A stretch of 64,000 nt of DNA, taken from positions 1 through 64,000 of the forward strand of contig NZ_LNRF01000010.1 of assembly GCF_001557875.1 (NCBI RefSeq). The letters run 5' to 3'. How positions within the stretch are numbered: the first letter of the stretch is position 1; each line of letters opens with the position of its first letter. This DNA is from Vibrio splendidus. GTDB taxonomy: Bacteria; Pseudomonadota; Gammaproteobacteria; Enterobacterales; Vibrionaceae. Under the pieces are notes generated by a model. That model worked only from the letters and a program-made list of their open reading frames with translations. It made no database searches and was not told the DNA's origin. A program made the position numbers and the translations under genes. Shown one piece after another: positions 42,091 through 51,759 of the stretch.

Positions 42091-42475
42091 GGGGTACAGT
42101 TTTTGATTTTTTGGACTTCTTGCCCACGCTTTCTTACATTTTTCGTCAAATTTTGGACAAAACCATGAGCTGACGGTAAATTTTGTTTAAAGTGTTTTTG
42201 CCTTGTAATGGCATTAGCTTATGATTAACTAATCTTAAATTAATTTAAGTGCTCGCTTGCTACTGATCGTCAATATGTCTATTTAGGTTGGCTACTTGAT
42301 AAACTAGCTTCCTGAGAAGGTCATCCATAATAAATGAATGATGTTCGCCTTTAAGGGTTGATGATTTAGATAGCAGGAAAAATTCCACATAACGTGGGTT
42401 GTTAGATTGAGCTTAAACGACAATAAAAAAAACGCTCTCCTCAACCTGCAATAATACTTTAGAAGTTCACTCTCT
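42091..42475. other. intergenic region between rlmN terminator and rodZ
   Basis: About 385 AT-rich bases with no gene I can support. In pseudomonads and some other relatives a pilF/pilW gene stands at this point; nothing of that kind is present here. It presumably carries the rodZ promoter. I see no clear operator. Confidence 0.5.
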
Positions 42476-43426
42476 ATGAACACAGAACAAGATACACAAA
42501 CACAAGAAACCGTAGCTCCAGCTTTGGAAGCGGGTACGCTGCTTAAGAATAAACGAGAATCTCTTGGTTTAACGCAAAAGCAGATTTCTGATCGCTTGAA
42601 ACTTCGCGTTACGCTGATCCAACAAATTGAAGAAAACCAATTCGAGTCAGATCAAGTGGCGACGTTTATGCGTGGCTATATTCGTTCATACGCGAAATAC
42701 GTCAATCTTGACGAAAAAGTGGTATTGAGTGCGCTGCATCACGCCGGTGATGCTCAGCATCAAGAACAAGAAATGTTGAGCTTTTCTCGTAAGACCAAAA
42801 CCGAGAAGCACAACAGCCGTATTATGATCCTGACTTGGAGCATTTTTGCGGTCATTGCGGGTATCTCCTCACTTTGGTGGTGGCAGAACCAACAACAAGA
42901 CACCTTATCTCAATCTTTAGCGAATACTGAAAGCTCAGAAGAGCTAGCAGTAGAAGAATCACTCGCCCCTGAATTCACCTCTTTAGAAGTGATTGAAGCT
43001 GAACAAAACGAAGCGGGTGCTTCTGTTGTTGAAGGTACTGAAGGCCTTGCTGCGATAAGCGATGCGGAAGATAGTTCAGATGCTGTTGCTGACGAAACGC
43101 CTGCACCACATGCAACAGAGACAGAACCAACTGCTGAAGTTAATGCAAATGCAGAAGCTGTTGAAGCAAACACTACTCCTGAAGCTGTGGTTAACGAGCT
43201 AGTGATGCAGTTCTCTGCTGATTGCTGGATCCAAGTAAAAGATGCAACGGGTAAAATCTTGTCGACTGGCATCAAAAAAGCAGGTCAGTTGTTAAATCTA
43301 TCAGGAACCGCGCCATATAAAGTGATTCTAGGTGCGCCAGAAGGCGTATCAATGACATTTGCAAGTGAACCTGTCGACCTTTCTGGGTATACTTCAGGCA
43401 AAGTAGCTAGAATAACCTTACCTTAG
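42476..43426 (+). CDS. rodZ: RodZ, cell-shape protein
   Basis: Bitopic inner-membrane protein linking MreB to the elongasome. The cytoplasmic helix-turn-helix domain is at about 20-90 (LGLTQKQISDRLKLRVTLIQ, MRGYIRSYAKYV). One TM (116-136, ending LWWW) is followed by a long acidic, low-complexity periplasmic linker (about 140-235, rich in E, A and T). The C-terminal beta domain (about 238-316: FSADCWIQVKDATGKIL) completes the DUF4115 architecture. It has 316 residues. It is followed by ispG after 7 bases and is probably co-transcribed with ispG and hisS. Confidence 0.95.
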   Translation: MNTEQDTQTQETVAPALEAGTLLKNKRESLGLTQKQISDRLKLRVTLIQQIEENQFESDQVATFMRGYIRSYAKYVNLDEKVVLSALHHAGDAQHQEQEMLSFSRKTKTEKHNSRIMILTWSIFAVIAGISSLWWWQNQQQDTLSQSLANTESSEELAVEESLAPEFTSLEVIEAEQNEAGASVVEGTEGLAAISDAEDSSDAVADETPAPHATETEPTAEVNANAEAVEANTTPEAVVNELVMQFSADCWIQVKDATGKILSTGIKKAGQLLNLSGTAPYKVILGAPEGVSMTFASEPVDLSGYTSGKVARITLP

Positions 43427-43433
43427 AGTTAAT

Positions 43434-44555
43434 ATGCAACACGAATCTCCTATTATTCGTCGCAAATCAACCCGTATTTATGTGGGTGATGTGCCGATCG
43501 GTGATGGTGCACCAATTGCTGTGCAATCCATGACCAACACAAGAACAACAGATGTAGCCGCGACCGTTGCTCAAATTAGAGCTCTGGAAAAAGTTGGCGC
43601 TGATATCGTTCGCGTATCCGTACCGACTATGGATGCCGCTGAAGCCTTTAAGCTAATCAAGCAGCAGGTCTCTGTTCCTTTGGTTGCTGATATTCACTTC
43701 GACTACCGTATCGCACTTAAAGTGGCTGAATACGGCGTTGACTGTCTGCGTATCAACCCAGGCAACATCGGTAATGAAAGCCGTATCCGCTCAGTTGTTG
43801 ATTGCGCACGTGATATGAATATTCCGATTCGTATTGGTGTTAACGGCGGTTCTCTTGAGAAAGAGATCCAAGAGAAATACACAGAACCTACAGCAGAAGC
43901 GCTTGTTGAATCAGCAATGCGTCACGTAGATATCCTCGACCGTCTGAACTTTGATCAATTCAAAGTCAGCGTTAAGGCGTCTGATGTATTCCTTGCAGTC
44001 GGTTCTTACCGCTTGCTTGCTAAGCAGATTGACCAACCTCTTCATCTTGGCATTACCGAAGCGGGTGGTGCGCGTGCTGGCTCTGTGAAGTCCGCGGTAG
44101 GTTTAGGTATGCTTCTTTCTGAAGGTATCGGCGACACGCTGCGTATCTCGCTAGCGGCTGATCCTGTTGAAGAGATCAAAGTTGGTTTTGATATTCTTAA
44201 ATCTTTGCGCATTCGTTCGCGTGGCATCAACTTCATTGCGTGTCCGAGCTGTTCTCGTCAAGAGTTCGATGTTATTAACACTGTTAATGCCCTTGAAGAG
44301 CGCTTAGAAGACGTGATCACTCCAATGGATGTGTCAATCATCGGTTGTGTGGTTAACGGCCCTGGTGAAGCTGAAGTGTCTCACTTAGGTTTAGCCGGTA
44401 GTGCACGTAAGAGCGCCTTCTACGAAGACGGTAAGCGTCAGAAAGAGCGCTTCGACAACGATGACCTTGTCGACAAACTTGAAGCTAAGATTCGTGCAAA
44501 AGCGTCAGTGCTTGATCAAGCAAATCGCATTGATGTAGAAAACTTAGAAGATTAA
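43434..44555 (+). CDS. ispG: IspG (GcpE), HMBPP synthase
   Basis: [4Fe-4S] enzyme of the MEP isoprenoid pathway, reducing MEcPP to HMBPP. N-terminal TIM-barrel motifs are VPIGDGAPIAVQSMTNTRTTD and LVADIHFDYRIAL. The cluster cysteines lie in FIACPSCSRQEFD and IIGCVVNGPGEAEVSHLG. It has 373 residues against 372 in E. coli. Closely spaced between rodZ and hisS. Confidence 0.97.
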   Translation: MQHESPIIRRKSTRIYVGDVPIGDGAPIAVQSMTNTRTTDVAATVAQIRALEKVGADIVRVSVPTMDAAEAFKLIKQQVSVPLVADIHFDYRIALKVAEYGVDCLRINPGNIGNESRIRSVVDCARDMNIPIRIGVNGGSLEKEIQEKYTEPTAEALVESAMRHVDILDRLNFDQFKVSVKASDVFLAVGSYRLLAKQIDQPLHLGITEAGGARAGSVKSAVGLGMLLSEGIGDTLRISLAADPVEEIKVGFDILKSLRIRSRGINFIACPSCSRQEFDVINTVNALEERLEDVITPMDVSIIGCVVNGPGEAEVSHLGLAGSARKSAFYEDGKRQKERFDNDDLVDKLEAKIRAKASVLDQANRIDVENLED

Positions 44556-44625
44556 TACAACGCGATGGGGTGTGATTGTCTATTCGCACTAACACCTGGT
44601 CGTGAGAAATTACGGAATAAATACT

Positions 44626-45894
44626 GTGGCTAAAAATATCCAAGCAATTCGAGGCATGAACGACTGCCTTCCAACTCAATCACCACTGTGGCAGAAAGTA
44701 GAAAGCGCAGTTAAAAACGTGGTGAGTGCATACGGTTACAACGAAGTGCGTATGCCTATCGTTGAAGAAACAAACCTATTTAGCCGTGCAGTTGGTGAAG
44801 AGACAGACGTTGTTTCTAAAGAGATGTACACTTTTGATGACCGCAATGGCGATAGCCTAACGCTGCGTCCAGAAGGCACAGCAGGTTGTGTTCGTTCATG
44901 TATTCAAAACAGCCTTATCAACCGTGATGAACAGCGCCTATGGTACATGGGCCCGATGTTCCGTCACGAGCGTCCTCAAAAAGGTCGTTACCGTCAATTC
45001 CACCAATGTGGTGTTGAGGTGTTTGGCCTAGATGGTCCAGATGTTGACGCAGAACTTATCATGATGACAGCACGTCTATGGCGTGAGCTAGGTATCGATA
45101 AGCACGTTCGCCTAGAGCTAAACTCAATCGGTTCTCAAGAAGATCGCGTAAGCTACCGCACTGCGTTAGTGGCTTTCCTTGAGCAACACATTGATGTGCT
45201 AGATGAAGACTGTAAACGTCGCATGCACACTAACCCTCTACGTGTACTGGATACTAAGAACCCTGATGTTCAAGCTATCTTAGGTGACGCACCTCGACTA
45301 TCTGAATATCTAGGTGAAGAATCGAAGCAACATTTTGCTGGTTTATGTGAACTTCTTGACGCTGTTGGTATCGAATACCAAGTTAATGAGCGTCTAGTTC
45401 GTGGTCTAGATTACTACAACCGCACCGTATTTGAGTGGATCACTGATAGTCTTGGTGCTCAAGGTACAGTCTGTGGCGGCGGCCGTTACGATGGTCTTGT
45501 TGAGCAACTAGGCGGCAAAGCAACCAATGCAGTTGGCTTCGCAATGGGTCTAGAGCGTCTGGTTCTGATGATGGAAACGCTAGAGCTAACAGAAGTTCGC
45601 CGTAGTGTTGATGTATACGTAGTTGCTGCTGGCGAAGGTACTATGATCGCGGGTATGCAGTTAGCGAATCAATTACGCGACACTGTTGAAGGCGTACGTG
45701 TAATGAACCACTTCGGTGGTGGTAACTTCAAGAAGCAATTCAAACGTGCTGACAAAGTAGGTGCTGTTGTGGCGCTGGTACTTGGTGAGAACGAAGTTGC
45801 TGACAATACAGTTGTGCTAAAAGATCTGGTTGGCGGCGAGCAAGAAACCGTGTCTCAAACGGAAGTTGCAGAGAAAGTTGCTGCGCTAATCTAA
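44626..45894 (+). CDS. hisS: HisRS, histidyl-tRNA synthetase
   Basis: Class II synthetase charging tRNA-His. Motif 1 region, motif 2 MFRHERPQKGRYRQFHQCG, the His-specific RGLDYYNRTVFEW and AQGTVCGGGRYDGLVEQLGG, and motif 3 GFAMGLERLVLMM are all present. The C-terminal anticodon-binding domain follows (about 330-422). I place the start at the GTG at 44626, giving AKNIQAIRGMNDCLP as in E. coli (422 residues). The in-frame GTG at 44602 would add eight unrelated residues. Confidence 0.96.
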   Translation: MAKNIQAIRGMNDCLPTQSPLWQKVESAVKNVVSAYGYNEVRMPIVEETNLFSRAVGEETDVVSKEMYTFDDRNGDSLTLRPEGTAGCVRSCIQNSLINRDEQRLWYMGPMFRHERPQKGRYRQFHQCGVEVFGLDGPDVDAELIMMTARLWRELGIDKHVRLELNSIGSQEDRVSYRTALVAFLEQHIDVLDEDCKRRMHTNPLRVLDTKNPDVQAILGDAPRLSEYLGEESKQHFAGLCELLDAVGIEYQVNERLVRGLDYYNRTVFEWITDSLGAQGTVCGGGRYDGLVEQLGGKATNAVGFAMGLERLVLMMETLELTEVRRSVDVYVVAAGEGTMIAGMQLANQLRDTVEGVRVMNHFGGGNFKKQFKRADKVGAVVALVLGENEVADNTVVLKDLVGGEQETVSQTEVAEKVAALI

Positions 45895-45927
45895 TTAGCC
45901 ATTGAGCAAACGCTCATAATGAATACT

Positions 45928-45953
45928 AACGTCAGCACTATGCTGGCGTTTAA
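45928..45953 (+). other. intercistronic hairpin between hisS and yfgM
   Basis: AACGTCAGCA pairs with TGCTGGCGTT around CTA in the 79-base gap. A weak TTAAAG follows, so it is not a convincing terminator; it may be a transcript-stabilising or partially terminating structure. Confidence 0.45.
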
Positions 45954-45973
45954 AGAATTAAAGAGGACAGGAA

Positions 45974-46588
45974 GTGGAACTTTACGATAGCGAAGAGCAA
46001 CAAGTTGAAGCCATTAAAGATTGGTGGAAAGAGAACGGTAAAGCCGTAATCTTTGGTGCGGTTATTGGTTTAGGTGGTCTATTTGGCTGGCGCTATTACC
46101 AAGATTCAGTCGTTGAAGCGCGTGAAGCTGCTTCAGAAAGCTACACCTCTGTAATTTCAGCTCTTGATGCTAAGGGCGTTGATGCTCAATCTGATATTCA
46201 AGCTTTCATCGACGCAAACAAAGATGCTGAGTACTCAGTACTTGCTGCTATGCAATTAGCAAAAGTACAAGTACAAGCGGGTGAGCTAGCAGCAGCACTT
46301 GAACAGCTTGAGTGGGCAAAATCGGCAACTAAGGACGCGGCACTTGCGCCACTACTTACTTACCGTGTTGCACGTATTAAAGCTGAGCAAGGTGAATTTG
46401 ACGCAGCGCTGGCTGATCTTGCTGCTATGACAGACGAATCTTGGAAAGGCCGTGTTGCTGAACTGCGTGGTGATATCTCACTTCGTAAAGGCGACACTGA
46501 CGCAGCATACAGTGCTTACACAGAAGCACAGCAAGCTGTTGACGCTAGCCAAACGCTTCAAATCAAACTTGACGACCTAGCTAAATAA
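45974..46588 (+). CDS. yfgM: YfgM, TPR-containing periplasmic ancillary SecYEG partner
   Basis: Inner-membrane protein with one N-terminal TM (about 23-41: AVIFGAVIGLGGLFGW) and a periplasmic tetratricopeptide region. E. coli YfgM associates with SecYEG and PpiD. The short cytoplasmic start MELYDSEEQQVEAIKDWWKEN is diagnostic. The start codon is GTG at 45974, preceded by AGGA. It has 204 residues. bamB follows after 10 bases. Confidence 0.95.
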   Translation: MELYDSEEQQVEAIKDWWKENGKAVIFGAVIGLGGLFGWRYYQDSVVEAREAASESYTSVISALDAKGVDAQSDIQAFIDANKDAEYSVLAAMQLAKVQVQAGELAAALEQLEWAKSATKDAALAPLLTYRVARIKAEQGEFDAALADLAAMTDESWKGRVAELRGDISLRKGDTDAAYSAYTEAQQAVDASQTLQIKLDDLAK

Positions 46589-46598
46589 GGCGCTTTGA

Positions 46599-47759
46599 AT
46601 GAAGAAGATGTTTCCAAAAGCGGCGTTGTGTGCGATTGCTCTTGGCCTACTAGCTGGCTGTGCGGGTGAAGAAGACACCGTAATCATGGCTCCAGTACCA
46701 ACGGTAAACAGCGAGTTCACTCCTAGTCAGGAATGGTCTATGTCGGTTGGTGATGGTGTTGGTCACTACTTTTCAAAACTATCGCCAGAATTGGCTTACG
46801 ACAAAGTGTTTGTTGCGAGCCGTGAAGGTATGGTTAAAGCGCTTGATCCTGATACAGGTAAAGAGCTGTGGAAAGTCGATCTTGAGAAAGACGTACTGGC
46901 TCGTTTATCGGGTGGTTTAACGGCGGCTTACGGCAAAGTATTTGTTGGTTCTGAAAATGGCGAAGTGATCGCGATGGATGAATCAACAGGTGAAGAGCTG
47001 TGGCGTGTATCAGTGAATGGCGAGGTGCTTGCATCCCCTGCAACTGATAGCAACATGGTTATTGTTCATACCAGTCGCGGTATGTTGATCGCGTTAGATC
47101 AAGTAAGCGGCGAACAAAAATGGACCATCAGTACTGAAGTACCAAGCCTAACACTTCGTGGCGATAGCTCGCCTGTTGCGGTTTCTGGTGGTGTATTCTG
47201 GGGTACTGCAAATGGTCGTCTAGCTGCAGCTATCGTTGACCGTGGTCAGCTTATTTGGCAACAGCCAGTAGGTACGCCAAAAGGTGCAACGGAAATCGAT
47301 CGTTTGGTTGATGTTGATGCATCTCCAATTGTTCTTGGTGGAACCCTATATACTGTAGGTATCAACGGTCAGCTGATTGCAATCGATCTTCGTTCTGGTA
47401 AGCCAATTTGGAAACGTAACTATTCGTCAGCGATTGATTTAGCAAGTGATGGCAGCCGTTTGTTCGTTGTTACCGACAAAGACCATGTGGTTGCAGTTGA
47501 TGCTCGTAGTGGTACTGAACTTTGGAGCACTCCATTGTTAGAAAACCGCTTACTGACAGCACCTGCTATTATTAATGGGTATGTAGTCGTGGGTGACACA
47601 GAAGGTTATCTGCACTGGTTAGATCGTTCATCGGGTGAGTTTGTTGCTCAACAACTTGTCGATGATAGCGGCTTTGCGGTTGCACCAATTGAACTGCCTG
47701 AAGGCTACTTAGTGACGACTCGCAATGGCGATGTAAAGAAACTAACGATTAGCCAATAA
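46599..47759 (+). CDS. bamB: BamB, outer-membrane protein assembly lipoprotein
   Basis: Lipoprotein subunit of the BAM complex that inserts beta-barrel proteins. Signal peptide II ends in lipobox LLAGC with lipidated C21. The rest is an eight-bladed PQQ-like propeller, with repeated blade ends such as VKALDPDTGKELWKVDL, VIAMDESTGEELWRVSV, LIALDQVSGEQKWTI and VVAVDARSGTELWSTPL. It has 386 residues against 392 in E. coli. A terminator follows the stop. Confidence 0.97.
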   Translation: MKKMFPKAALCAIALGLLAGCAGEEDTVIMAPVPTVNSEFTPSQEWSMSVGDGVGHYFSKLSPELAYDKVFVASREGMVKALDPDTGKELWKVDLEKDVLARLSGGLTAAYGKVFVGSENGEVIAMDESTGEELWRVSVNGEVLASPATDSNMVIVHTSRGMLIALDQVSGEQKWTISTEVPSLTLRGDSSPVAVSGGVFWGTANGRLAAAIVDRGQLIWQQPVGTPKGATEIDRLVDVDASPIVLGGTLYTVGINGQLIAIDLRSGKPIWKRNYSSAIDLASDGSRLFVVTDKDHVVAVDARSGTELWSTPLLENRLLTAPAIINGYVVVGDTEGYLHWLDRSSGEFVAQQLVDDSGFAVAPIELPEGYLVTTRNGDVKKLTISQ

Positions 47760-47780
47760 AAGCGTGATATAATTCACAGT

Positions 47781-47816
47781 CGGCTCCTGGTTGGTAACAG
47801 CCAGGAGCCGTTTTGT
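47781..47816 (+). terminator. terminator after bamB
   Basis: CGGCTCCTGG (47781-47790) pairs perfectly with CCAGGAGCCG (47801-47810), followed by TTTTGTTGTT. Confidence 0.9.
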
Positions 47817-47917
47817 TGTTAAAAATTAATAAACCGTGTGGTTATAGGTAAGAGTTTAAACTTGCGAACAAGTGCTTACCTATAACTACATTTAGAGAAG
47901 AAATTGTAGAGGTTGTT

Positions 47918-49399
47918 ATGGTACCTGTTGTTGCTCTAGTAGGGCGTCCGAACGTAGGTAAATCTACGTTATTTAACCGATTGACTCGAACTCGTGATGC
48001 ATTGGTTGCGGATTTCCCTGGCTTAACGCGTGACCGTAAATACGGTCATGCTCATTTTAGCGAGCATGACTTTATTGTTATTGACACTGGCGGTATCGAC
48101 GGTACTGAAGAAGGTGTTGAAACTAAAATGGCTGAACAGTCGCTAGCGGCGATTGATGAAGCTGATGTTGTTCTATTTATGGTAGATGGCCGTGCGGGTC
48201 TAACCCCTTCAGACGTGGCGATTGCTAAGCACCTACGTCAACTAGAAAAGCCTTCAATGCTAGTAGTAAACAAGGTTGATGGTATCGACCCTGATGCTGC
48301 AAGTGCTGACTTCTGGCAACTAGGTGTAGAAGACATGTACCAAATCGCTGCGGCACACGGTCGTGGTGTTACTGCACTTATTGACCTTGCTCTTAACCCA
48401 TTCGCAGAAGCGCTAAAAGCTGAGAATGGCGAAGTAAGCGATTTGACTGAGTTTGAAGACGAAGAAGAAGAGCAGGTTGAGTTTACAGAAGAAGAAGCTG
48501 AAGAAGAATTCAAGCGCCTTCAAGATCAACCGATCAAGCTAGCGATCATTGGCCGTCCTAACGTAGGTAAATCAACGCTAACTAACCGTATTCTTGGTGA
48601 AGAGCGTGTGGTTGTTTACGATATGCCAGGCACGACTCGTGACTCTATCTACATCCCAATGCAACGTGATGAGCGTGAATACGTTTTAATCGATACTGCG
48701 GGTGTTCGTCGTCGTAAAAATATCAACGAAACGGTAGAGAAGTTCTCAGTGGTTAAAACACTGAAAGCGATTGAAGATGCTAACGTTGTATTGCTGCTTA
48801 TTGATGCTCGCGAAAACATCTCAGATCAAGATCTAAGCTTGTTAGGCTTTGCGTTGAACGCTGGTCGTTCAATTGTTATTGCTGTAAACAAGTGGGATGG
48901 CCTAGATAACGACGTTAAAGAACGCGTTAAGAAAGAGCTAGACCGTCGCTTAGGTTTCGTTGATTTCGCACGTATTCACTTTATCTCTGCACTTCACGGT
49001 ACAGGTGTTGGTCACTTGTTTGAGTCTGTACAAGAAGCTTACAAGTCAGCGACGACTCGTGTTGGTACTTCTGTTCTAACTCGTATCATGAAGATGGCGA
49101 CTGATGATCACCAACCGCCTATGGTTCGTGGCCGTCGTGTGAAACTGAAATACGCGCACGCTGGTGGCTACAACCCACCGATTATCGTTATCCACGGTAA
49201 CCAAGTTCGTAACTTGCCAGATTCATACAAACGATTCTTGATGAACTACTACCGTCGTTCACTAGAAATTATGGGTACACCTATTCGCATTCAATTCCAG
49301 AACAGCGAGAACCCATTTGAAGCTAAGACAAACAAGCTGACAATTTCTCAAGAACGTAAACGTAAGCGTATGATGAGCATGGTTAAAGGTCGTAAGTAA
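47918..49399 (+). CDS. der: Der (EngA), double-GTPase ribosome biogenesis factor
   Basis: Essential GTPase for 50S subunit maturation. It has two tandem G domains, each with GRPNVGKST (residues 9-17 and from about 211), DTGG/DTAG switch motifs, and NKVD/NKWD base-recognition motifs. A C-terminal KH-like domain follows (about 385-493). An acidic linker between the G domains (EFEDEEEEQVEFTEEEAEEE, about 175-200) is expanded, as in enteric Der. It has 493 residues. Confidence 0.98.
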   Translation: MVPVVALVGRPNVGKSTLFNRLTRTRDALVADFPGLTRDRKYGHAHFSEHDFIVIDTGGIDGTEEGVETKMAEQSLAAIDEADVVLFMVDGRAGLTPSDVAIAKHLRQLEKPSMLVVNKVDGIDPDAASADFWQLGVEDMYQIAAAHGRGVTALIDLALNPFAEALKAENGEVSDLTEFEDEEEEQVEFTEEEAEEEFKRLQDQPIKLAIIGRPNVGKSTLTNRILGEERVVVYDMPGTTRDSIYIPMQRDEREYVLIDTAGVRRRKNINETVEKFSVVKTLKAIEDANVVLLLIDARENISDQDLSLLGFALNAGRSIVIAVNKWDGLDNDVKERVKKELDRRLGFVDFARIHFISALHGTGVGHLFESVQEAYKSATTRVGTSVLTRIMKMATDDHQPPMVRGRRVKLKYAHAGGYNPPIIVIHGNQVRNLPDSYKRFLMNYYRRSLEIMGTPIRIQFQNSENPFEAKTNKLTISQERKRKRMMSMVKGRK

Positions 49400-49417
49400 A
49401 CCTTTCCAATAGATTTG

Positions 49418-49447
49418 ATACCCGAGCCTGTCTCGGGTATTTTTTTA
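49418..49447 (+). terminator. terminator after der
   Basis: ATACCCGAG (49418-49426) pairs with CTCGGGTAT (49432-49440), followed by seven T. Confidence 0.93.
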
Positions 49448-49529
49448 ATCAAAATTCACGTTAAGCCATAACAATATGTTTTTATCACATGGCTTAACGA
49501 ATCAGACTCGATTCCAAAAGAAGAACGAT

Positions 49530-50432
49530 ATGACTACTAGCGATTTGATTACACCTGCGTCAGCAATCACACCAACCATCACTCAATTTTGTCATCAGTC
49601 TTGGCAGCTCAATGCTAAAGCGCTGTACGTTGAAAGCGACGACAGCAAAACTTACCTGATCACTGAGGTGACACCTTTCCACCCAGTGAGCCATATTTGG
49701 CCCGATCACCCTGCGGACCAAGGCTTTGTGAATGTAGGCGACGTGCAATATCCCGTTGAAGACTGTCTTGTTGGTGCAATAGAACAATCTACTGGTAAGC
49801 TTTATATCGCAGCAGATATCCCTGTTAAGCGTGATACGGAAGGGTGGGCGTTTGTGGTTGCCCACCAACTACCTACATCTGCTTCTATGATTAATATTAA
49901 CGACGAAGTCGTGTTGTCGGTTGATAAAGAGTACCAAGCCAGCTTGAGCCGTGGTCACAGTGCTGGCCACATCGCTTTCTTAGCCCTGAATAAAGTACTG
50001 GCTGAGAGCTACTGGCGCAAAGATGCAGATAGAAAAGATCCGCTTGGTAGTTACGACTTCAATAGCTACGCACAGGTGACTAGCTTTGTGACTCCTGAGC
50101 TGTGTACCGATAAGTATCGCTTAGGCAAAACCTTGAAGAAGCGCGGTTTGAACGTTGCGGACATGCTAGCAAACCTTGATGGCATTGAAGCCGACATTAA
50201 TCAGATGATTGCAGGCTGGCTCGCAAAGTCGACGCCAGTAGCGATGAGACTGGAAGGCGAGGCGTTAACAGACTCTCGCTATTGGGAATGGCAGTTGGAT
50301 GCCGATACTTTAGTGTCTATTCCGTGTGGTGGTACTCACATTGAGAACACCTCAGAGCTTAAGGCATTGTCCGTTAAGTTAACCCAGTTAGATGACCAAC
50401 ATATTGAAATGCTGACGCATGTAATTCGATGA
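49530..50432 (+). CDS. AlaX-like alanyl-tRNA editing protein
   Basis: A stand-alone relative of the AlaRS editing domain that would hydrolyse mischarged tRNA-Ala. The zinc/active-site motifs are present: RGHSAGHIAFLAL gives H143 and H147 (HxxxH), and IPCGGTHIEN gives C266 and H270 (CxxxH). The length of 300 residues is within the range of bacterial AlaX-type proteins, and its N-terminal part is a beta-rich domain like AlaX type II. The start at 49530 is chosen over an upstream in-frame ATG at 49476 because that extension overlaps the der terminator zone and has no family match. Substrate (Ser or Gly) is unknown. Monocistronic. Confidence 0.83.
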   Translation: MTTSDLITPASAITPTITQFCHQSWQLNAKALYVESDDSKTYLITEVTPFHPVSHIWPDHPADQGFVNVGDVQYPVEDCLVGAIEQSTGKLYIAADIPVKRDTEGWAFVVAHQLPTSASMININDEVVLSVDKEYQASLSRGHSAGHIAFLALNKVLAESYWRKDADRKDPLGSYDFNSYAQVTSFVTPELCTDKYRLGKTLKKRGLNVADMLANLDGIEADINQMIAGWLAKSTPVAMRLEGEALTDSRYWEWQLDADTLVSIPCGGTHIENTSELKALSVKLTQLDDQHIEMLTHVIR

Positions 50433-50721
50433 TTTAGACTACAGATCGAAATGGCTTGTGCTGTTTATTTTGTTTTTATATGTCACTTTCAATATAAACG
50501 ACTATTTAAAATTGAAATGCAGCACATGTAACTTATGCTTTCGGTGTGTGGTGATATAAATATTCTTTTTGGGGTAGATCGCTGATCAAAATAGATAAAG
50601 CGAAAGATCAACCTATGATCTTCGATTGTGTGTCGTACTAATTTAGTGTGTTATTATTAATCAATAACAAGCTTGCATAAGAACAAGCTGTACCCGATTG
50701 CACAATTGAAAGCCTTAGTGA

Positions 50722-51723
50722 ATGGAACAACAATTTTTATTAGAAGGCCATCGAGCCGTAAATAGTTTACTGCGTAAGCTTGCTCTTGGGATGGATCGCA
50801 AAGATTTAAACCACAAGATCATTCAGCTTACCGAGCAGCTTTTTGGGCAGCGCATGGCTTCAATTTTACTGCTCAACTCAGAGTCAAAAACTTTACACCT
50901 TGAATACGCCCCGAACTTGCCTGATTTTTATAATCAACAGATAGAAGGGGTGGGGATTGGTGAGGGGATAGGTTCCTGTGGCGAGGCGGCTGCGCTTAAA
51001 AAAGCTGTGATGGTCTCCAACATAAATGCACACCCAAATTGGGCACCTTTCTTAGCCTTAACCAATCAAGCGAATCTGCATGCCTGTTGGTCGGTGCCAA
51101 TCATCTCGTCGCGCGGTAATGTGTTAGGTACCTTCGCTATTTATAGTCAGTACATTTCTGAGCCACATGAATTTGAGCTCGAGATCTTAGAGCTATTAGC
51201 TTCCCTGTACTCGGTAGCACTAGAGAAGTTTGAGTTGGAGAATCAGCTTAACTTTTTTGCGAATCGTGATTCTCTTACTCATTGCTTGAATCGTCGCGCA
51301 CTGTTCAATGAAGCCGAAAAAGTCTTGGCTAAACGGTGCTTTGCACAAAAAGTGATGGCGTGTCTGTTTGTCGATGTCGATAAGTTCAAATCGATCAACG
51401 ATTCCTATGGCCACAGTTTCGGTGACGATGTGCTGTTGGCGGTTGCCGAGGTTCTTGATGAGGCAACCACGGCATGTGCCAAGATAGGCCGTTATGGTGG
51501 TGATGAGTTTGTGGTTTTCTCTTGCTTTGATGATAAAGAAAGTGTTGTTAAATTCTACCACAACTTAGAAAAAACCTTACAACAGGCTCTTTATATCAAT
51601 GATGTGCAGTTCTCTGTGAGCGTCGGGCTTTCTTGTGAAAAAGATCCTCAAGGGTTAGACCAGTTGATTGCACAAGCTGATAAGAACATGTATCAAATCA
51701 AGCAAGCTAAGTCCCAGCAGTAG
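50722..51723 (+). CDS. GAF-GGDEF diguanylate cyclase
   Basis: A soluble predicted c-di-GMP synthase of 333 residues. An N-terminal GAF domain (about 20-170; GEGIGSCGEAAALKKAVMV and HACWSVPIISSRGNVLGTF are typical) is followed by a short helical linker and a GGDEF domain (about 175-333). The active-site motif RYGGDEFVVF (GGDEF at 259-263) is intact, and DVDKFKSINDSYGHSFGDDVL supplies the metal site. The RxxD inhibitory site five residues upstream is missing (TACA instead), so product inhibition is not expected. The GAF ligand is unknown. It lies 289 bases after the AlaX-like gene with no recognisable regulatory site, and 36 bases before yfgJ. Confidence 0.92.
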   Translation: MEQQFLLEGHRAVNSLLRKLALGMDRKDLNHKIIQLTEQLFGQRMASILLLNSESKTLHLEYAPNLPDFYNQQIEGVGIGEGIGSCGEAAALKKAVMVSNINAHPNWAPFLALTNQANLHACWSVPIISSRGNVLGTFAIYSQYISEPHEFELEILELLASLYSVALEKFELENQLNFFANRDSLTHCLNRRALFNEAEKVLAKRCFAQKVMACLFVDVDKFKSINDSYGHSFGDDVLLAVAEVLDEATTACAKIGRYGGDEFVVFSCFDDKESVVKFYHNLEKTLQQALYINDVQFSVSVGLSCEKDPQGLDQLIAQADKNMYQIKQAKSQQ

Positions 51724-51759
51724 TAGATTGTAAAAAGAGTAGTGAATTAGGAAATGCTA

